Counted from the first letter of the stretch, positions 1-12,224 are shown. The stretch is DNA of 64,000 nt from Prorocentrum cordatum (GCA_963575745.1 CAUYUJ010020255.1:96740-160739), one strand, 5' to 3'. Numbers and translations: made by a program. The notes: generated by a model not told the origin, from the letters alone.

Positions 1-66
1 CCTCCTTTCCTCCTTTCCTCCTTTCCTCCTTTCCTCCTTTCCTCTTCCTCCTCCTCCTCCTCCTCC

Positions 67-101
<35 letters not shown>

Positions 102-112
102 CTCCTCCTCCG
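1..112. repeat. Pyrimidine microsatellite (CCTTT/CTC)n
   Basis: The window opens in a run of CCTTT-type units that turns into (CTC)n. From 113 to about 1000 I see no gene. Around 600-850 there is alternating TG/TACA sequence. Confidence 0.9.
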
Positions 113-1049
113 TGCAACGGAACGTTTTCTTGTTTTTGTGAACGCGCGTTTCGTTCCGCCGTGTCGAAAGATCGATCGCGCGGCTGGCGATGTCCTTGTC
201 GCGGCATCCAGGGGCCTCGCGGGGTGGAGGACCCATGGAATTTTGAAGGGGCCCTGGGACACACAAGTAAATATACACAACTAACCGGATTCCTTAGTGT
301 TTTCCCTAATTTCTGGGTTTGCCTCCCCCCACACTTCCCATATTTTCTGGGGGATCGACGATTCATTGTGTCTGTGTGTTTGTTCCCCTCCTGAAGTTTT
401 TTGGGACCTCGCGGAGCGGCCTCCTGCACCTTCGTGGTACATCGCGGGGTGACCTCCTGGAGCCTCCTGGGGCCTCGCGGGGAGGATCCCTAGGTTCCCA
501 CGGCCCCGCAAGGTTGACGTCGATGCCCTCTTGGTGTCGATGGTGCTTCCAAGCTCTTAGTGCCTGTGCGAACGGATTGCGTGTGCGGGTATCGCCGGCC
601 ATGCGCACCTACATGTATGCGTATATAGCCTGTTCACATGTCATCATGCGCGCCTCTGCAGTGCGATGTTCACGTGTGCGCGTGTGTGCGCGGGTATGAC
701 GGTCAACGTGTGCGGGTGCGTACATACATACACGTACGCATACCTGTTGACCTGTATATGCTAAAAAAAAAGTCTGTGCAATTCAAGTGCGCTCTATATA
801 TACATTTATGTATATGTGTGCGCAATGCCAGTATTCCTTTTACATGTTGAGCCAGCATGCGTGCGTGCCCAATGCCCGATGCTGCTGGGCCCCTCGAGCC
901 CCTGGCCCCGCACCGCGAGAGATGGGACATGTTTTAAAGGGGGGCGGGGGGAGCAACGACGGGCGGGTCGCAACTTTTGGGGATACTGAGATGAGATGTG
1001 AGGGGGTGATATACAAATATATGGCGAGCATGCCCCGGTGCGCCGACCA

Positions 1050-3889
1050 CGCATCAAAACTGATAGCTCTGCGCGCGCGGCTGTGGCCAGTTGGCAACGA
1101 CGCGCGTCGCAGCGAAACTCGCACCTGCGGCCGCGCGTTCGCCCCAGGTCTGGGCCAGATCTCCGGGGCACGCACGCGAGTGCCCAATCGAGATGACTTC
1201 TCTTATCCACGTGGCGCCTTGGTGCCGCGACCTCTTCTTGGTGGAGAGATCGAACGCTGGCCAGCGGTCTGCGCCTGCCGCCTTCGCGCGGGCCGCCCGC
1301 GGGACTTCCTCCTGCGCCGCCGACGGCCCGCGGCGGCGCCTGCGCTCTACTTGCGTGCGGGCGCCTCGCCAGAACAAAAATTGCGTTCTCCCGCGCGAGG
1401 CGCCGCTGCCGCGGCGCCTGGTCGATCGCTGCGGCAAAAGGGCGCCGCCCCTGCCTCGGAATCGCCATCCCGCAGTAACGCGGCGGTCGCCCGCAAATTG
1501 AGCTCCGCCGCCAACGTCTTTTTTGTCCACTCGCACGACGTGCCCGCTGTTGCTGTTCAGCATCGCGTGCGCCAGCTCGTTTCGAGTGGCCCCCGTTCCA
1601 CAGACCTGGTTCGGCGCCTCGGTGAGCCGGCCCCTGAAACGGAAATTGCCAATGTAGAACTCGGCTCCCCCCAGCTGGCGTGCCGCCGCGAGCTGCGCGC
1701 GCAGCGCCCCCCTTCGCGCTTCGCGCCCGTCCGCCCAGGGCGCGCTCGGACGACTGCTGCAAGCAACCTCGCCAACTCCCCCCTCGATGACATGGCGGCG
1801 ATCTTCAGCGCGTTCTTCGCCGCGCGAAAACCGAGGTCGCCATCCGAATGCGATCGGCGAACTCCGTCTGCGGGGCCGCGGCGGGCGGCCGGCGCCTAGC
1901 CGCCGCAGAACTCAGGCTCGCGGCGGCGGGGCGCGTCTGGAACGCTGAACTTGCCCACCGCAGCGCGCGAGATCAAACCCGCGGCCCCGCGCGGCGCGTC
2001 GACGCCGGGGCCTCCGCCGCGAATGCTGGGCGCAGGGGGCCCAGAGAGGCGCCCCCATCATCCGGGGAGATGCCGGCGAACTCCTGCAACATCTCCCCCC
2101 GACGACGTCGCTCGCCGCGCGCCGGGCGAAGCCGCGAAACTCGGCGAGGATGGCGGCCGCGACGGCGTCGCGGAATGCCTCTGGCCGCGGGGCATTGGTC
2201 GGGCGCGGGCGGAGCGGCTCGCCGTGGAACCCCAACGCGCCGAACGCGATGCGGCGGTGGAAGCGCGTCTGCCAATGCGCCCAGAGCGCCGGCTTGTGCG
2301 AGGCGTCTACGGAGATGGACCTCAGGCCGCAAGGTCTGGGCGCTCCTTCAAATGAAGCGCCGAAGTCGCGAATGGCGTCGGACTCGGCAATGTCGGGGGC
2401 CGCCGCGGCCGCGGTGCCGGCGCGCCTCCTGGCGAGGCCCCCCGGCCCGGCTTCCGTCCCGCGCCCGGCGCGTCCGGGGCATGCGCGGCGCGCGACTGTG
2501 CGCGCCGCGGGCCTCGAAAAAGAAGAAGCGAGCGGAGGCGTTGCCGAACCCCGGCGCGCGGTTGCGGTTGCCGAACGTCTGGGCTCGTGCCCATGTCTCT
2601 GTCAGCACGGGCGCCAAGTCGCCGCCCCGTCAACTGCCGCGTCGCCGTGCGCGTGGATTCGTCGCAGCCCAGCGTCGCAGCGAAGCCAGTCCACTTTGTG
2701 AAAAGATCCTGCGCGCGGGACTAGCAATAGCCGGGCGCTCTGTCATCGATCGCGTCGTTGTCGCGCAGAGCCCGCGCCGCGGCCGCGAAAAATGCGCGCT
2801 TCCTCACGGCGATTTGCGAGCGCAGGCGAACTCGCCGCCCGCGCGGCCCTTCGCGCGCGCCCGGGCCAGGCGGCGGCCGCTGGAGCGCCGGCCGCGCTCG
2901 AGAGGCGCGTCTTCTTCTCGAGCGCGCCCAGGCGCGCCGGCGCTTCCCTCCTCGCGCGCGCCGCGATAGATGCGCGCGCCGCCGCTTCCTCGCCGCCAGC
3001 CCGCGCGCGCGCTGCGGCGGCCGGCCGCCGCGTCTCGGAAGGCGCCGCTGGCTTCTTCGGCGCGGGCCCCTTCGACACCCCGGCCGGCGCCGCGGGGCGC
3101 CGCGCGTCGCGCTGCGCCCCAGTGGCCATGGCGCGCGGCGCCGGGCAACCGCGGCAACGGTCGCCCGAACTCCCCCGGAGCTACGGCGCCACAGGGGCGG
3201 CGACGGCGCCCCGTCGACTGGGGGGGCGAAGACGCGCTGATGGCGCGGCCCCCCCGGCCCCTCCCGGCGCGCGTTCTGACTGGGAATCCGACGCGAATCC
3301 GCCCGCGGCGACCAAGTTGCTCGGAGCGAGCAACAGTGGCGTTGGCATCTTTTCCCTCACTGATCAAACATCGCACCTCGCTCGAATGGCGCGCTCTGAA
3401 TTCCCGCCGCGCCAGGCCCCGCTGTTGTCGCGGAGGCGGCCCTTCATTCCCAATGTGCATCCGTCCTTCTAACTGCCATTCAACCCCTGAGTCTGGCACT
3501 CTCTTTCCCGCCCGCCCGCCCACGCGCCTCGCCTGCCCGCGGCCGGGCCCCCGCTAGCTGCCGCCGCCGAACTCGCGCTAGCGCGAGCGCCGCCGTGCGC
3601 TCAGCCAGCTCCTCCAGATCGTCGTCGTCGTCGCTTTCGCCCGCCAGCGCGACGCCCGCCTCCCGGAGGTGCGCCATCGACGCCCGGCCAAAACACGCTT
3701 GCCCCCGTCTTCCGCCACCTTCGCCCTCAGCGTCCACGAGTCCTCGACGATGCGCGCCATTGCTGCGCGCTGCGCCCGCGCCTTGACCTCCGCGCGGACC
3801 TGGTCGTGGCGGGCGGGAGGGTGCGTGTAGAAGCCGCGTTCGTTGACCATTTTGTCGCGCATCCAATGCCCAATGTGGCGCGGCAGCAC
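1050..3889 (-). CDS. GC-rich coding-like region, unidentified
   Basis: This block is strongly GC-rich and open in several frames on both strands, so an open frame alone proves little. On the minus strand several stretches have protein-like composition. They are about 3889-3690 (begins LPRHIGHWMRDKMVNERGFY), about 2617-2500 (includes FGNRNRAPGFGNASARFFFF), about 2350-2080 (GLRSISVDASHKPALWAHWQ, then HGEPLRPRPTNAPRPEAF) and about 1860-1500 (GAEFYIGNFRFRGRLTEAPN, then VCGTGATRNELAHAML). They lie in different frames and would have to be joined by splicing or are decayed. I recognise no domain. The alternative is a non-coding GC island. Confidence 0.25.
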
Positions 3890-3939
3890 CAGGTGGCGCG
3901 CGCGCCAAACGCGCGCGTTTTAACAACTGTTTCCGTATT

Positions 3940-4147
3940 CGTATGTATATACACGTACATGCGCTCACGCGCGTTTTGTGTAATGTATATATATACACAT
4001 GCATATATATGTGTATGTATACATATATAAACCGTCATATGCATATGTATAAATATGTATGGTCTGCACATACACACGGACATACATACATGCACACATT
4101 TGCATACATATATTTATATATATACATACATACATACATACATACAT
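3940..4147. repeat. TA/CATA-rich alternating tract
   Basis: Alternating TATG/TACA sequence ends in (CATA)n at about 4120-4147. No gene is evident from here to 4997. Confidence 0.8.
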
Positions 4148-4997
4148 ACTGCTATGCCCACGCAGCCGCGTAACGGGGTATTCCAAAGACCTTTGGAGCT
4201 CCCTGGACCACCTGAGCTTCCAAGACATCGGCCGACCGCGTCGCTATGCCCAAGGAGGTCCAGTTTGGCTCAGGTTTCCTGGCAGGGCTCACGGCTGAGC
4301 ATGTAGGGATCTCGGCGGGACATTCGCGCGGATGACAGGGACGAGGGCCCCTGGGCAACCCGCAACAGAACACAAAGCTGGACGTCGCTCACTTGCGGTA
4401 CGTGCCTGGGTGCTCGGCACGGCCAGCCTTCAAGTAATGAGCAGCTTTGGAACGATACTGCCCTGGGCAAATCCTGGCGCGACGCTCGGCATCGATGGCG
4501 GCGGTGGCCCCAGAGCTTAAATATTTTTCATTGATCTATATTTACACAATTTTTCCTATTTCATATCTTTACACAGCTACAGATTCTTGAAATCTGCCAA
4601 TTTCAATTGCCAGCGGTCGAAGGATCCGCAGCCCAAGCGGCAAGGAACCCATAAACCACCAGACCACCAGACATCTACTTAGTTTTTGAACAATAAAACA
4701 TCACACATCCTTTGAATTCTTAAGCTGTTTAAACTTTTGCAGGGATTGAGTTCCTAAGCGCCCGATCCCAGGGGGCCAAAGGTCCCTGGAATCTCCCGGG
4801 GGCCCCGCGATGCCACTGAACCCCCCAAATCTGGGGCCACGCACCAGAACACTTCTTATCAAGAAACGCGCCCTTGCGCGTTTTAGCCGCCGCGGGGGGG
4901 GCATATGAGGCCCCGGGAGGCTCGAGGGCCGTCGAGGCCAAGGCCTGCAGTGCTTGCCACGTCCAGAGAGGCCCCCGAAGGTGGGGGGTGAGGCGGA

Positions 4998-5100
4998 GGA
5001 GCGAGGAGGAGGAGGAGGAGGAGGAGGAGGAGGAGGAGGAGGAGGAGGAGGAGGAGGAGGAGGAGGAGGAGGAGGAGAAGGAGGAAGGAGAAGGAGGGTC
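4998..5100. repeat. (GGA)n microsatellite
   Basis: A nearly pure GGA run. The long poly-Glu and poly-Ser frames over it are low-complexity artefacts. Confidence 0.9.
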
Positions 5101-5225
5101 GCTCAAGCCCCTTAGATGGTATCCCTCCTGGTCGACCGTTCCCCTCCCCCCTCCCTCCATGCTTCCTGCTCCCTGCTTCCGCATCTGTGCCCCTGCCCCC
5201 TCTGCTCCCCTGCTCTGACTACCTG

Positions 5226-5381
5226 CCAGACCACCCCAACCCAACCCGAAGACCCGAATTTCGGGCTGGGGGGGGTACGGGCTCCGCGCGTGTTTTCTCT
5301 ATGTTTCCCGCCGCTCCCCCCCCCCCCTACTAGAAATCGAGGGTAAATCTGAGCCCTCGGGTTGGGTTGGGGTGGTTTGGT
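5226..5381. mobile_element. Short TIR element (MITE-like), family A
   Basis: The left end contains CCACCCCAACCCAACCCGAA. The right end contains the reverse complement of CCACCCCAACCCAACCCGAG, followed inward by similar sequence, giving inverted ends of roughly 40 nt around about 70 nt of G/C-run DNA. There is no coding capacity. Both halves recur, separated by 3.4 kb of satellite, at 17178 and 20667. Confidence 0.7.
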
Positions 5382-5394
5382 GGGTGGTGATGCT

Positions 5395-5825
5395 CCCCCT
5401 TCCCTTCCTCCTCCTCTCCTCCTCCTCCTCTCCTCCTTCCTCCTCCTCCTCCTTCTCCTCCTCCCTCCGCCTCCTCCTCCTCCTCCTTCTCCTCCTCCTC
5501 CTTCTCCTCCTCCTCGTCCTCCTCCTCCTCCTCCCCCTCCTTCCCTTCCTCCTCCTCTCCTCCTCTTCCCCCTCGCCGCCCCGCTCGGGGGCCGCCACGC
5601 CTCGGGCAGGAGGCGGGCGGCGCCGCCGAGCCCCAACGGGGGGCCCTCTTGCTGCTGCTCCTCCTCGCTCCCTCCTCGCTCCCTCCTCGCTTCCTCCTCG
5701 CGTCCTCCTCGTCTCCTCTCGCTGCTGCTCCTCCTCCTCGTGTCCTCCTCGCTTCCTCCTCCTCGCTTCCTCTTGCTGCTGCTGCTGCTGCTCCTCCTCG
5801 TTTCCTCCTCCTGCCTCGCCCCATC
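5395..5825. repeat. CTC/CTT-rich low-complexity tract
   Basis: Pyrimidine-rich (CCT)n with CTGCTG and CTCG interruptions. The long frames over it are compositional artefacts. Confidence 0.85.
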
Positions 5826-5874
5826 AACCTGCCCATGGCCCTCCGCCTGGAACGCCCGACGTGGGTTCGGGCAA

Positions 5875-6020
5875 CACACAGGCACGATGCCGAACAGCGA
5901 ATGTCGTCCAAAACCGGCAGCGGCCGCTGGTGCGCAGGCGGCCGTGTGTTCCAGATGGGCGCCGTCCGCGGCGACACCGACAGCGAGTCCCGCTCGAAAG
6001 GAACAAGAACTGCTGTCGGT
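5875..6020 (+). repeat. Dispersed repeat B, copy 1
   Basis: The segment running from CACGATGCCGAACAGCGAATG through CAGCGGCCGCTGGTG matches 13857-13990 at low to moderate identity, in the same orientation and codon register (MPNSECRPKPAAAAGAQAA against IPNIKCCPKPTAAAGGQAA). It could be part of a mobile element or a shared exon relic; I cannot decide. Confidence 0.5.
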
Positions 6021-6064
6021 AACTGTGCCCTTTCTTTCCGTACCCATGTTTACCGTCCCGATCT

Positions 6065-6170
6065 AGAAGAAGAAAAAGACTAAGAAAAAGAAGAAGAATA
6101 ATAATACTAAGAAGAAGAAGAATAAGAAGAATAAGAAGAAGAAGAAGAAGAAGAAGGAGACGAAGAAGAA
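6065..6170. repeat. (GAA)n microsatellite
   Basis: GAA/TAA-rich imperfect run next to the hairpin at 6182. Confidence 0.85.
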
Positions 6171-6181
6171 ACACACGCATA

Positions 6182-6230
6182 AACATAAATTTTGGCGCTC
6201 CGCGCGGAGCGCCAAAAGGTTATGTTTGTG
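6182..6230. repeat. Foldback hairpin around GGCGCTCCG
   Basis: Two nearly identical inverted arms of about 24 nt (AAACATAA..TTTTGGCGCTCCG and its reverse complement) meet at a CGCG centre. It has no coding capacity and may be a small foldback MITE. Confidence 0.6.
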
Positions 6231-6945
6231 TGGTTCGTTCTTCTTCGATGACCATCGTTCCTTTTCCTCACTCCTCCTCCACACCACGCGCAACGACACG
6301 GGCAGAGAGAGTGAACGCGGACGTCTGGAGCCCATACGCCGACACGACACGCCAGACCATCGGGGCGCGAACGGCATGGGCCCCCCTCGGGAACCTCGGC
6401 CGCCGTCCGACCTCCCTGTGCCGGATCCAGGGTCTGCAGCGCGGTGCCGGGGAGGAGGGAGGGGGGGGGAGGGAGGGAGTGAAGGAGAAGCAACAGCAAC
6501 GACGACGATGAAGAGGAGGGCGAGGGAGAGGACGATGAGGGGGGAGGGGAGAGGAGGGAGGGAAGGAGAAGCAGCAGCAACGACGACGACGACGAAGAGG
6601 AGGGCAAGGGAGAGGACGAGGAGGGGGAAGGGACAATATCTCCAGCGAGGCACACGCGCAACGCACGCGCGCGCGCCAAGCGCTCCAGGCAGGCGGCTGG
6701 GAGGAGGGTGATCCCGTCGGTGTGCGCAGTGCGCAGAAACGGGATCACTGCACTGTGCAGGGGCTTCTCTTGATGGGCCGATTTTCCACCAACACTACAA
6801 CATGTAGGAGAGGGAGGAGGACGAGGAGGAGGAGGAGGAGGAACTATAAAGAAAAGAAGGAGGAGGAGAAGGAGGACGAGGAGGATCTTCACGTCCTCCC
6901 TTCTCCTCCATCCTACCTGTGGTAATGGTGATGAACATTTGCCCA

Positions 6946-7423
6946 TCATCTCTGCTTGTTCTCGGCGAAGGTGTGCGTGAAGAGCTTCACTTGCTCGTAC
7001 AGTGGGCTCACCAACGGGATCCGCCCGAAAACTGGGCGCACGAAGCGGTCGATCTTCCGGAAGGAGGTCTGGGTCCAGGGGCTCATGGCGTACCGGATCG
7101 CCAGAGCGTTCCATATCCACAGGAGGGCGAAGAGCGAGGCTTGCCGCCCGACGCACATCCAGATTAACCAGAAGCCGCTCAAGACCTCGACGTCTGCCCG
7201 TAGCTGCAGGAGTGCGTGTCTCACGCGGGCGATTGCCAGTGGGCGGAGGAGCTTCGCCAAAGGATTGCCTGGCAGTGCTGGGCTGATCTGCGTCAGACTC
7301 AGGAGGACCGTGATGGCACTGCTGAACAGCAGGAGAGCGTGCACTCTCCGCGGCCGTGGTCGATTGAACAGCTGAGGGACCAGGGGGGTCCAGAGAGCAA
7401 TCGCGCAAACCCTCAGCGCCACC
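6946..7423 (-). CDS. TMEM33/Pom33-like protein, C-terminal exon
   Basis: The frame ends with TGA at 6946-6948 and begins just after a plausible dinoflagellate acceptor (CTATCAG|G, exon start 7423). The roughly 158 residues include hydrophobic stretches around residues 28-45 and 85-105. A WNALAIRYAMSP..TSFRKIDR segment lines up in pattern with the YRFLTLRYSSRR..TLFNELR region of the TMEM33 (UPF0121) family, which are multi-spanning ER/nuclear-envelope membrane-shaping proteins. The tail is polar (LFTHTFAENKQR). The N-terminal part of the same protein type lies upstream on the same strand at 15880-16328. An exon bridging the two (about 30 residues by family length) was not found. The family call is from memory of pattern, not from a search. 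Confidence 0.5.
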
Positions 7424-7627
7424 CTGATAGGTGCTCGGTAGGCCCAGGCTCGGAGAGTGCGAGACAGACGGGGCTTTCCTACGCAGCCCCGCGAATGCCC
7501 AGTACTAGTACCTCTCTGCTGCCACCGTGCCGCAAGGCACGGAGTGGGTGTGTCCTCAGGTCTTCAAGACCTGTGGATTGGGCCCAAGACCTGAGGTCTT
7601 CGAGGTTTGGTCTTCAAGTCCTCAGGT

Positions 7628-7676
7628 CTTCGAGGATTGGGCCCAAGACCTGAGGTCTTGGGCCCAATCCTCGAAG
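7628..7676. repeat. Perfect 49-nt palindrome
   Basis: Two 24-nt arms that are exact reverse complements flank a single G. The left arm begins CTTCGAGGATTGGGCCCAAG. Shorter copies of the same words (CAAGACCTGAGGTCTTCGAGG) surround it from 7555. Confidence 0.9.
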
Positions 7677-7795
7677 CCTCAATCCTCACTCCTGAGGAAT
7701 CTTCAAGGGGCCCATGCCCCAAATTGCCAAATGTACGAGGGCTCGGCACGTCTCGCTGGGGGCCTGTCGCGTCTTCTCGCGTGACTTTTTCGGGT

Positions 7796-8380
7796 TCAAG
7801 AGGGCCCCAGGATGAGTCCAGAGGGCCCCAAGACGCTCCCAAGACGGCCCGAGAGGGCCCCAAATCGCAAAACGATCGGTCCAAGACGCCCAAGATGACC
7901 ATAAGACGGCCTCCAAGACGCCCAAAGAGGCCTCGAAGCGGCCTCCGAAGGGGGGCCCCAAGAAGCAACCATCATTGATGTTCCGTAGGTGCTTGACTGA
8001 TTGTGGCGTTCTCGCCTTTTCGTCTTCCCGACGGCCCACAACGGCCTACGAGGCCCCCAAGATCGACCCAAGACGGCCCCAGAGGCCCCCAAAAGGACCC
8101 CAAGGCGGCCCAAGAGGGCCCCAGGACGGCCCAAGAAGCGCCCAAGACGGCCCAAGAGCCCCCAAATACAGCCCCAAGAGTGGGCCCAGATGGGGAACCC
8201 GAACGGACATTTCGAGCCCGGGGCCCCCAGGAGGCCCCAAGAGGTTCCCAAGAGGCCCCAAAGAGGTTCCAAGAGGCCCCAAGAGGCCCTCAAGAGGCTC
8301 CCAAGAGGCTCCCAAACTGCTCCCAAGAGGCTCCCGAGAGCGCCCCAAAGAGACCCGAAGAAGCATCCCTGAGAACTCTG
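7796..8380. repeat. CCCCAAGAGGCC-type degenerate minisatellite
   Basis: Degenerate 10-15 nt units of the form AAGAGGCCCC / AAGACGGCCC run through the block. The same motif recurs at about 10020-10080, 10500-11000, 54198-54376, 54920-55060, 56550-57180 (inverted) and 57690-57930 (inverted). The long open frames over these blocks come from the periodic composition. Confidence 0.8.
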
Positions 8381-8534
8381 ACCCACAACCCAAGCACGGT
8401 GGCAGGATGGGCTGAAGGCCATTGGATCTACAAGTGGCACGTGCATGCCCAGGGTCATACAATCACATGTGCAGGATGTGTGCGCTATGTGTGCGTTACG
8501 GGCCACGTGTGTTCTGCGAGTTGTGCGTGTTAGG

Positions 8535-8695
8535 CGTGCATGTGTGTGTGTTGTGTGTGTGTGTGTGTTGCGTGTGTGTGTGTGTGTGTGTGTGCTGTGT
8601 GTGTGTGTTGAGTGTGTGTGTGTGTGTGTGTGTGTGTTGTGTTGTGTGTTGTGTGTGTTGTGTGTGTGTTGTGTGTGTGTGTGTGTGTGCGTTGC
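8535..8695. repeat. (GT)n microsatellite
   Basis: Nearly pure TG repeat with occasional TTG. I see no gene from here to 9420. Confidence 0.9.
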
Positions 8696-9409
8696 CTCCA
8701 GGAAGCTCCCAGGAGGCCCAAAGAGTGCCCCAAGAGGCTCCCCTGAGGCCTCCTCCTCCTTTTTCCTTCCTTTCCTCCTCTTCTCCTTTCTCCCCCTCGT
8801 GTTCCCCCAGGGGGTTCTACAACGGCTGGGCGAACACATCGCCGTGCCCATCGCCCCATAGTTTGGCCGAGCTTTGGCCGCACAGCTCGGCTGTGCAGGC
8901 GCTTCCCAAACAGGGCAGGGGGCGGCGGTGACTCGCCCGGGGCGTCTTCGATGTAGCAGTATGCGTATGCACCGTTCCTGCAGGACATGGGCGTGGTTTG
9001 ACGGCGCGCGCAGGGGGGTACGAGGAGGGGGGCGAGGCTTCTTAGAAGGGGGCTGCCTCTTATAAAGCGCTGGCCTTACATCCATCGATGAGGCCCGCGT
9101 CTGCTAAGAACCAGGGGTATTCTCCCCCTGTGTAATGTCTGGTTCCCCTCTGACCTTGTTGTCGAGATGCATCGCGTTCTCGACGCGATGCGAAGCCATG
9201 CCGTGCTACACCATGCATCGCGTACTCGGCATCATTGCCCTGTTCTGCATCCGGCTGTGCGAATAGAGACGAGATCTACGCGGTGGTAGAGCATGGGGGT
9301 GAGGGGTAGGACGTCAGATATGACGCTTGCGCCCCTAGCTTGTCCCCCCCCCTGCGCGTGGCCGATTGTTAGAATGCCAAATGCTGCTCTGTAAATTGTC
9401 GTACTCTGA

Positions 9410-9745
9410 ACGACCGTGCACGGCGACAACAAAACCGAAGACCGACCGAGCCGACAACGACACCGACGCCAACCGAAAGTGACGGGCCGGAAGCAGCCTA
9501 CGAGGGCGTGCAACGACGCGGCAACGACACAACAACCGACCGAACCCAGCGCTGAACCCAAACTTGTTCTGTTTTCGTTTTCCATCGCTTTTGTCTCGAA
9601 TCCGCCTTTACCGCAAAACGAAGTCGAAACGAACATGGCCCACGAAATCGCCAAAAGCACCGTTTAGGTCCAACCCTGACCGAACCGAACCGACCGAACG
9701 CAACCGAATCCGACGCAACCGAGCCGACCGAACCGTGAACCCACT
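9410..9745. repeat. ACCGA/CGACA simple-sequence tract
   Basis: Degenerate short repeats of ACCGAAC and CGACAAC. No coding call. Confidence 0.7.
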
Positions 9746-10129
9746 TGCTGAAAGAGGGACAGCCCCCTCTACAGTGGAGGCCAGTCCACAAGAAACCTTC
9801 CACAAGAAACCCAACCCTGAGACCCCAGGGCGTCCATGGACTCTTGGTGTGGGAACGTCACGCCTTCCATAGCAAAACCATCGAAACCCAAGAAATCCAG
9901 GGCACCCTCGAGGCAAGCAGGGGGCTTCTTGGCATGGGCGCGCCCGGGGCCGCGACCCCTCTCGGAAGCAAGCGGCGCCGCCGCGCCCCGAGCTTCCGAG
10001 GCGGCCCATGCAGACGGCCAAGGCCACCAAGATGGCCCGAGAGGCCTCGAAGACGGACCAAGGCGGCCCCAGTGGGGCGTTGGCAGGACTCGGTTCAGTG
10101 GGACCTCGTTTCGTGATGTGTGCTTGTTT

Positions 10130-10320
10130 GGAGTCCCGAAACGGTGCGGTGACAGACCGTGCGGTGACCTCGGAACCCCAAGAGACCTCACCGCACGGTC
10201 CGTCACCGCACGGTCTTGGGACCCTGGAAGCCGCTGTCGCCCGAGACGTCCTCGAAGAGGGCCTCGAGTCCCAAAACCGTGCGGTGACCCCGAATCCCCA
10301 CCGACTCACCGCACGACGGG
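10130..10320. repeat. Cluster of ACCGTGCGGTGA inverted repeats
   Basis: The word GTGCGGTGA and its complement TCACCGCAC alternate at least six times, so several overlapping hairpins are possible. It lies between blocks of the AAGAGGCCCC repeat (9840-10080 and 10500-11010), which fill the rest of 9.8-11.0 kb. Confidence 0.75.
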
Positions 10321-11230
10321 GTGGGGCCCTCGAGCTTGGGGGCGCCTCCCCCGCCCCATTCCACGAACCGGAACTGCCGTCACTCGAAAAACACCTGCTA
10401 CGGCAGGCAGACCTGGTTCAGTGATTCTGGCCAGGTCGGGGGGCTTCGGGGCCCAATCACAAACCGGTTCCCCTTTATCCAGGGTCCTTGCTATACCCGA
10501 CCCAAGGCGGCCGAAGATGGCCTCAAGGCAGCCCGAGTGCCCCCAGGAAGGCCCCAAAGGGCCACAAGAGGACCGTGGACCCCCAACATGGCCAGAGAAA
10601 CCTACATCATTGATTGCCCACTTGGTTTTTGAATGAAATTCGCATTCTAATCTTTCCGCACTTCCGTCAACACAAGCTGGCCCACGAAGCCTCCGCGATG
10701 GCCTTAAGACTACCCAGAGGCCCGCACGAGGGTCCAAAGATGCCCCAAGAGGACTCCACCAAGGCACACGATGCATCCAAGACGGCCGCAAGACAGCTCA
10801 CCCGTGGGACCCAAGACTGCCTTACAACTCCCTTCGGCTGCCCAAGACAATGCCACGACTGCCCCACGACAGCCCCCAGGCAACCACCATACCGCCAAGA
10901 GGGTCCCAAGACGGCCCGAGAGAGCTTCGATACGGCCACAGGGGGCCCCCACCAAACGGCCCAAGAGGGTCCCAAGGGACCCCCAAGACTGGCTGAGGAG
11001 GCCAAGGCAACCACGAGATGAAATCAAATGTGTCACGTGTGGAGGCCTTCCTCGTCCTCGTCCTCCTCCTCCCCCTCCTCCTAAACCCTCCTCATCAACA
11101 TCACAACTCTCCCGAGCCTGGAGACGCGACAATTCACACGTGACGGCCTCCTGTGCCCCCTCGAACTGTCATCGCCCATAATGCCGGGCTAGCACGGTGG
11201 CGGTACTTTCCAAAGGCGACTGTGTCTGTG

Positions 11231-11231
11231 G

Positions 11232-11269
<38 letters not shown>

Positions 11270-11300
11270 GTATATAGATACACACATGTATACATCTATA
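11231..11300. repeat. (TA)n/(CATATA)n microsatellite
   Basis: Pure AT run followed by CATA units. From 11300 to 11700 I see no recognisable gene. Confidence 0.85.
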
Positions 11301-11699
11301 CATGCATACCAGGACTCTCGCAATAGCGGGGGGGTCAAACAAGTGTTTGACAGCCCGTCTGGAGCCCCCCAAAGCGGAGCAACCGTATCAAATTCCATAC
11401 ATAACCAGAGGAATCGTTTGAAGTTTCGATATGCGAAATGGTTCAACTTTGAGACCCCCCACAACCTTGTTTGACGAGGCCCGTGATACCCCCCAAAACT
11501 AGAGTCCCCCGTGAATATGAGATCCATGTTGCTTCTTTGCACGAGTGAGAAAAACGGGTCCTCGTGGAAACGGACCCTGGACCCCGAAGCTTCTTTCCAC
11601 GGCTGACTTCTCATCCCAAGCCGTTTTCGGACGCCCGCGGTGGTGAAGGCGAGCCACGCGAACCCAAAAGCGGCGAAGAACCTCCAAGATGTGTTGTTT

Positions 11700-11985
11700 T
11701 GTAAGCCAGGCACTTTCCCGGAGCCGAAGACCATAGAGGCCTCCCAGAAAGGGTCCGAGTAGATGGTGACGGAGGATCGCGCCGCATCGCCGATACATCG
11801 CGGATACATCGCCGACGCATCGGCGATGCATCGGCGACGTCGGCGATGCATCGGCGCCATCGGCGTGGAACGCATCTGGCTCCATATCGGGCCGCTTCGA
11901 CGATGCACAGGCGATGCGGCGCAATCCTTCGACCCCATCTGCTCCGACCCCATCTGGGAGGCCTAGACCCTAGACACCGCTCATC
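11700..11985. mobile_element. Foldback element with CATCGGCGATG core
   Basis: About 80 nt at 11705-11790 reappears inverted at 11887-11970 (GGCCTCCCAG..ATCG.GCCGCATCGCC against its complement). Between them lie repeats of GCATCGGCGATG. The right half recurs at 15700-15775 with the same words (GCGGCGCAATCCTTCGACC). No protein is encoded. Confidence 0.65.
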
Positions 11986-12224
11986 TGGTCAGATGCTCGT
12001 TCTGGGGACCTTCCTGGAGCCAATCGCTCCGCCCTCGCGTCGATGCTGCGTCGGACGCCCGTCGACTTGAATCAAACTTGAGTCGAACTTGACTCGAACT
12101 TTGGTCTAGCTGGAGTCGAGCTGGGGTCGAGCTAGATTCGAACCGCATTCGAACTGAGAGTCGCACAGATCCGTCAGCTGGGCCCCGAGAAGGTCCCCCA
12201 AACGAGCACCCAACCCTGGGATTG

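Noticed and set aside
787-2969. Long plus-strand frames in the GC-rich block
   Set aside because: Arg/Ala/Pro-dominated composition typical of reading GC-rich DNA in the wrong frame; the minus strand gives more protein-like segments.
4255-4280. Possible spliced-leader relic (CAGTTTGGCTCAGG)
   Set aside because: Only the last part resembles the leader and no gene follows; the match is too short compared with the RPL17 relic.
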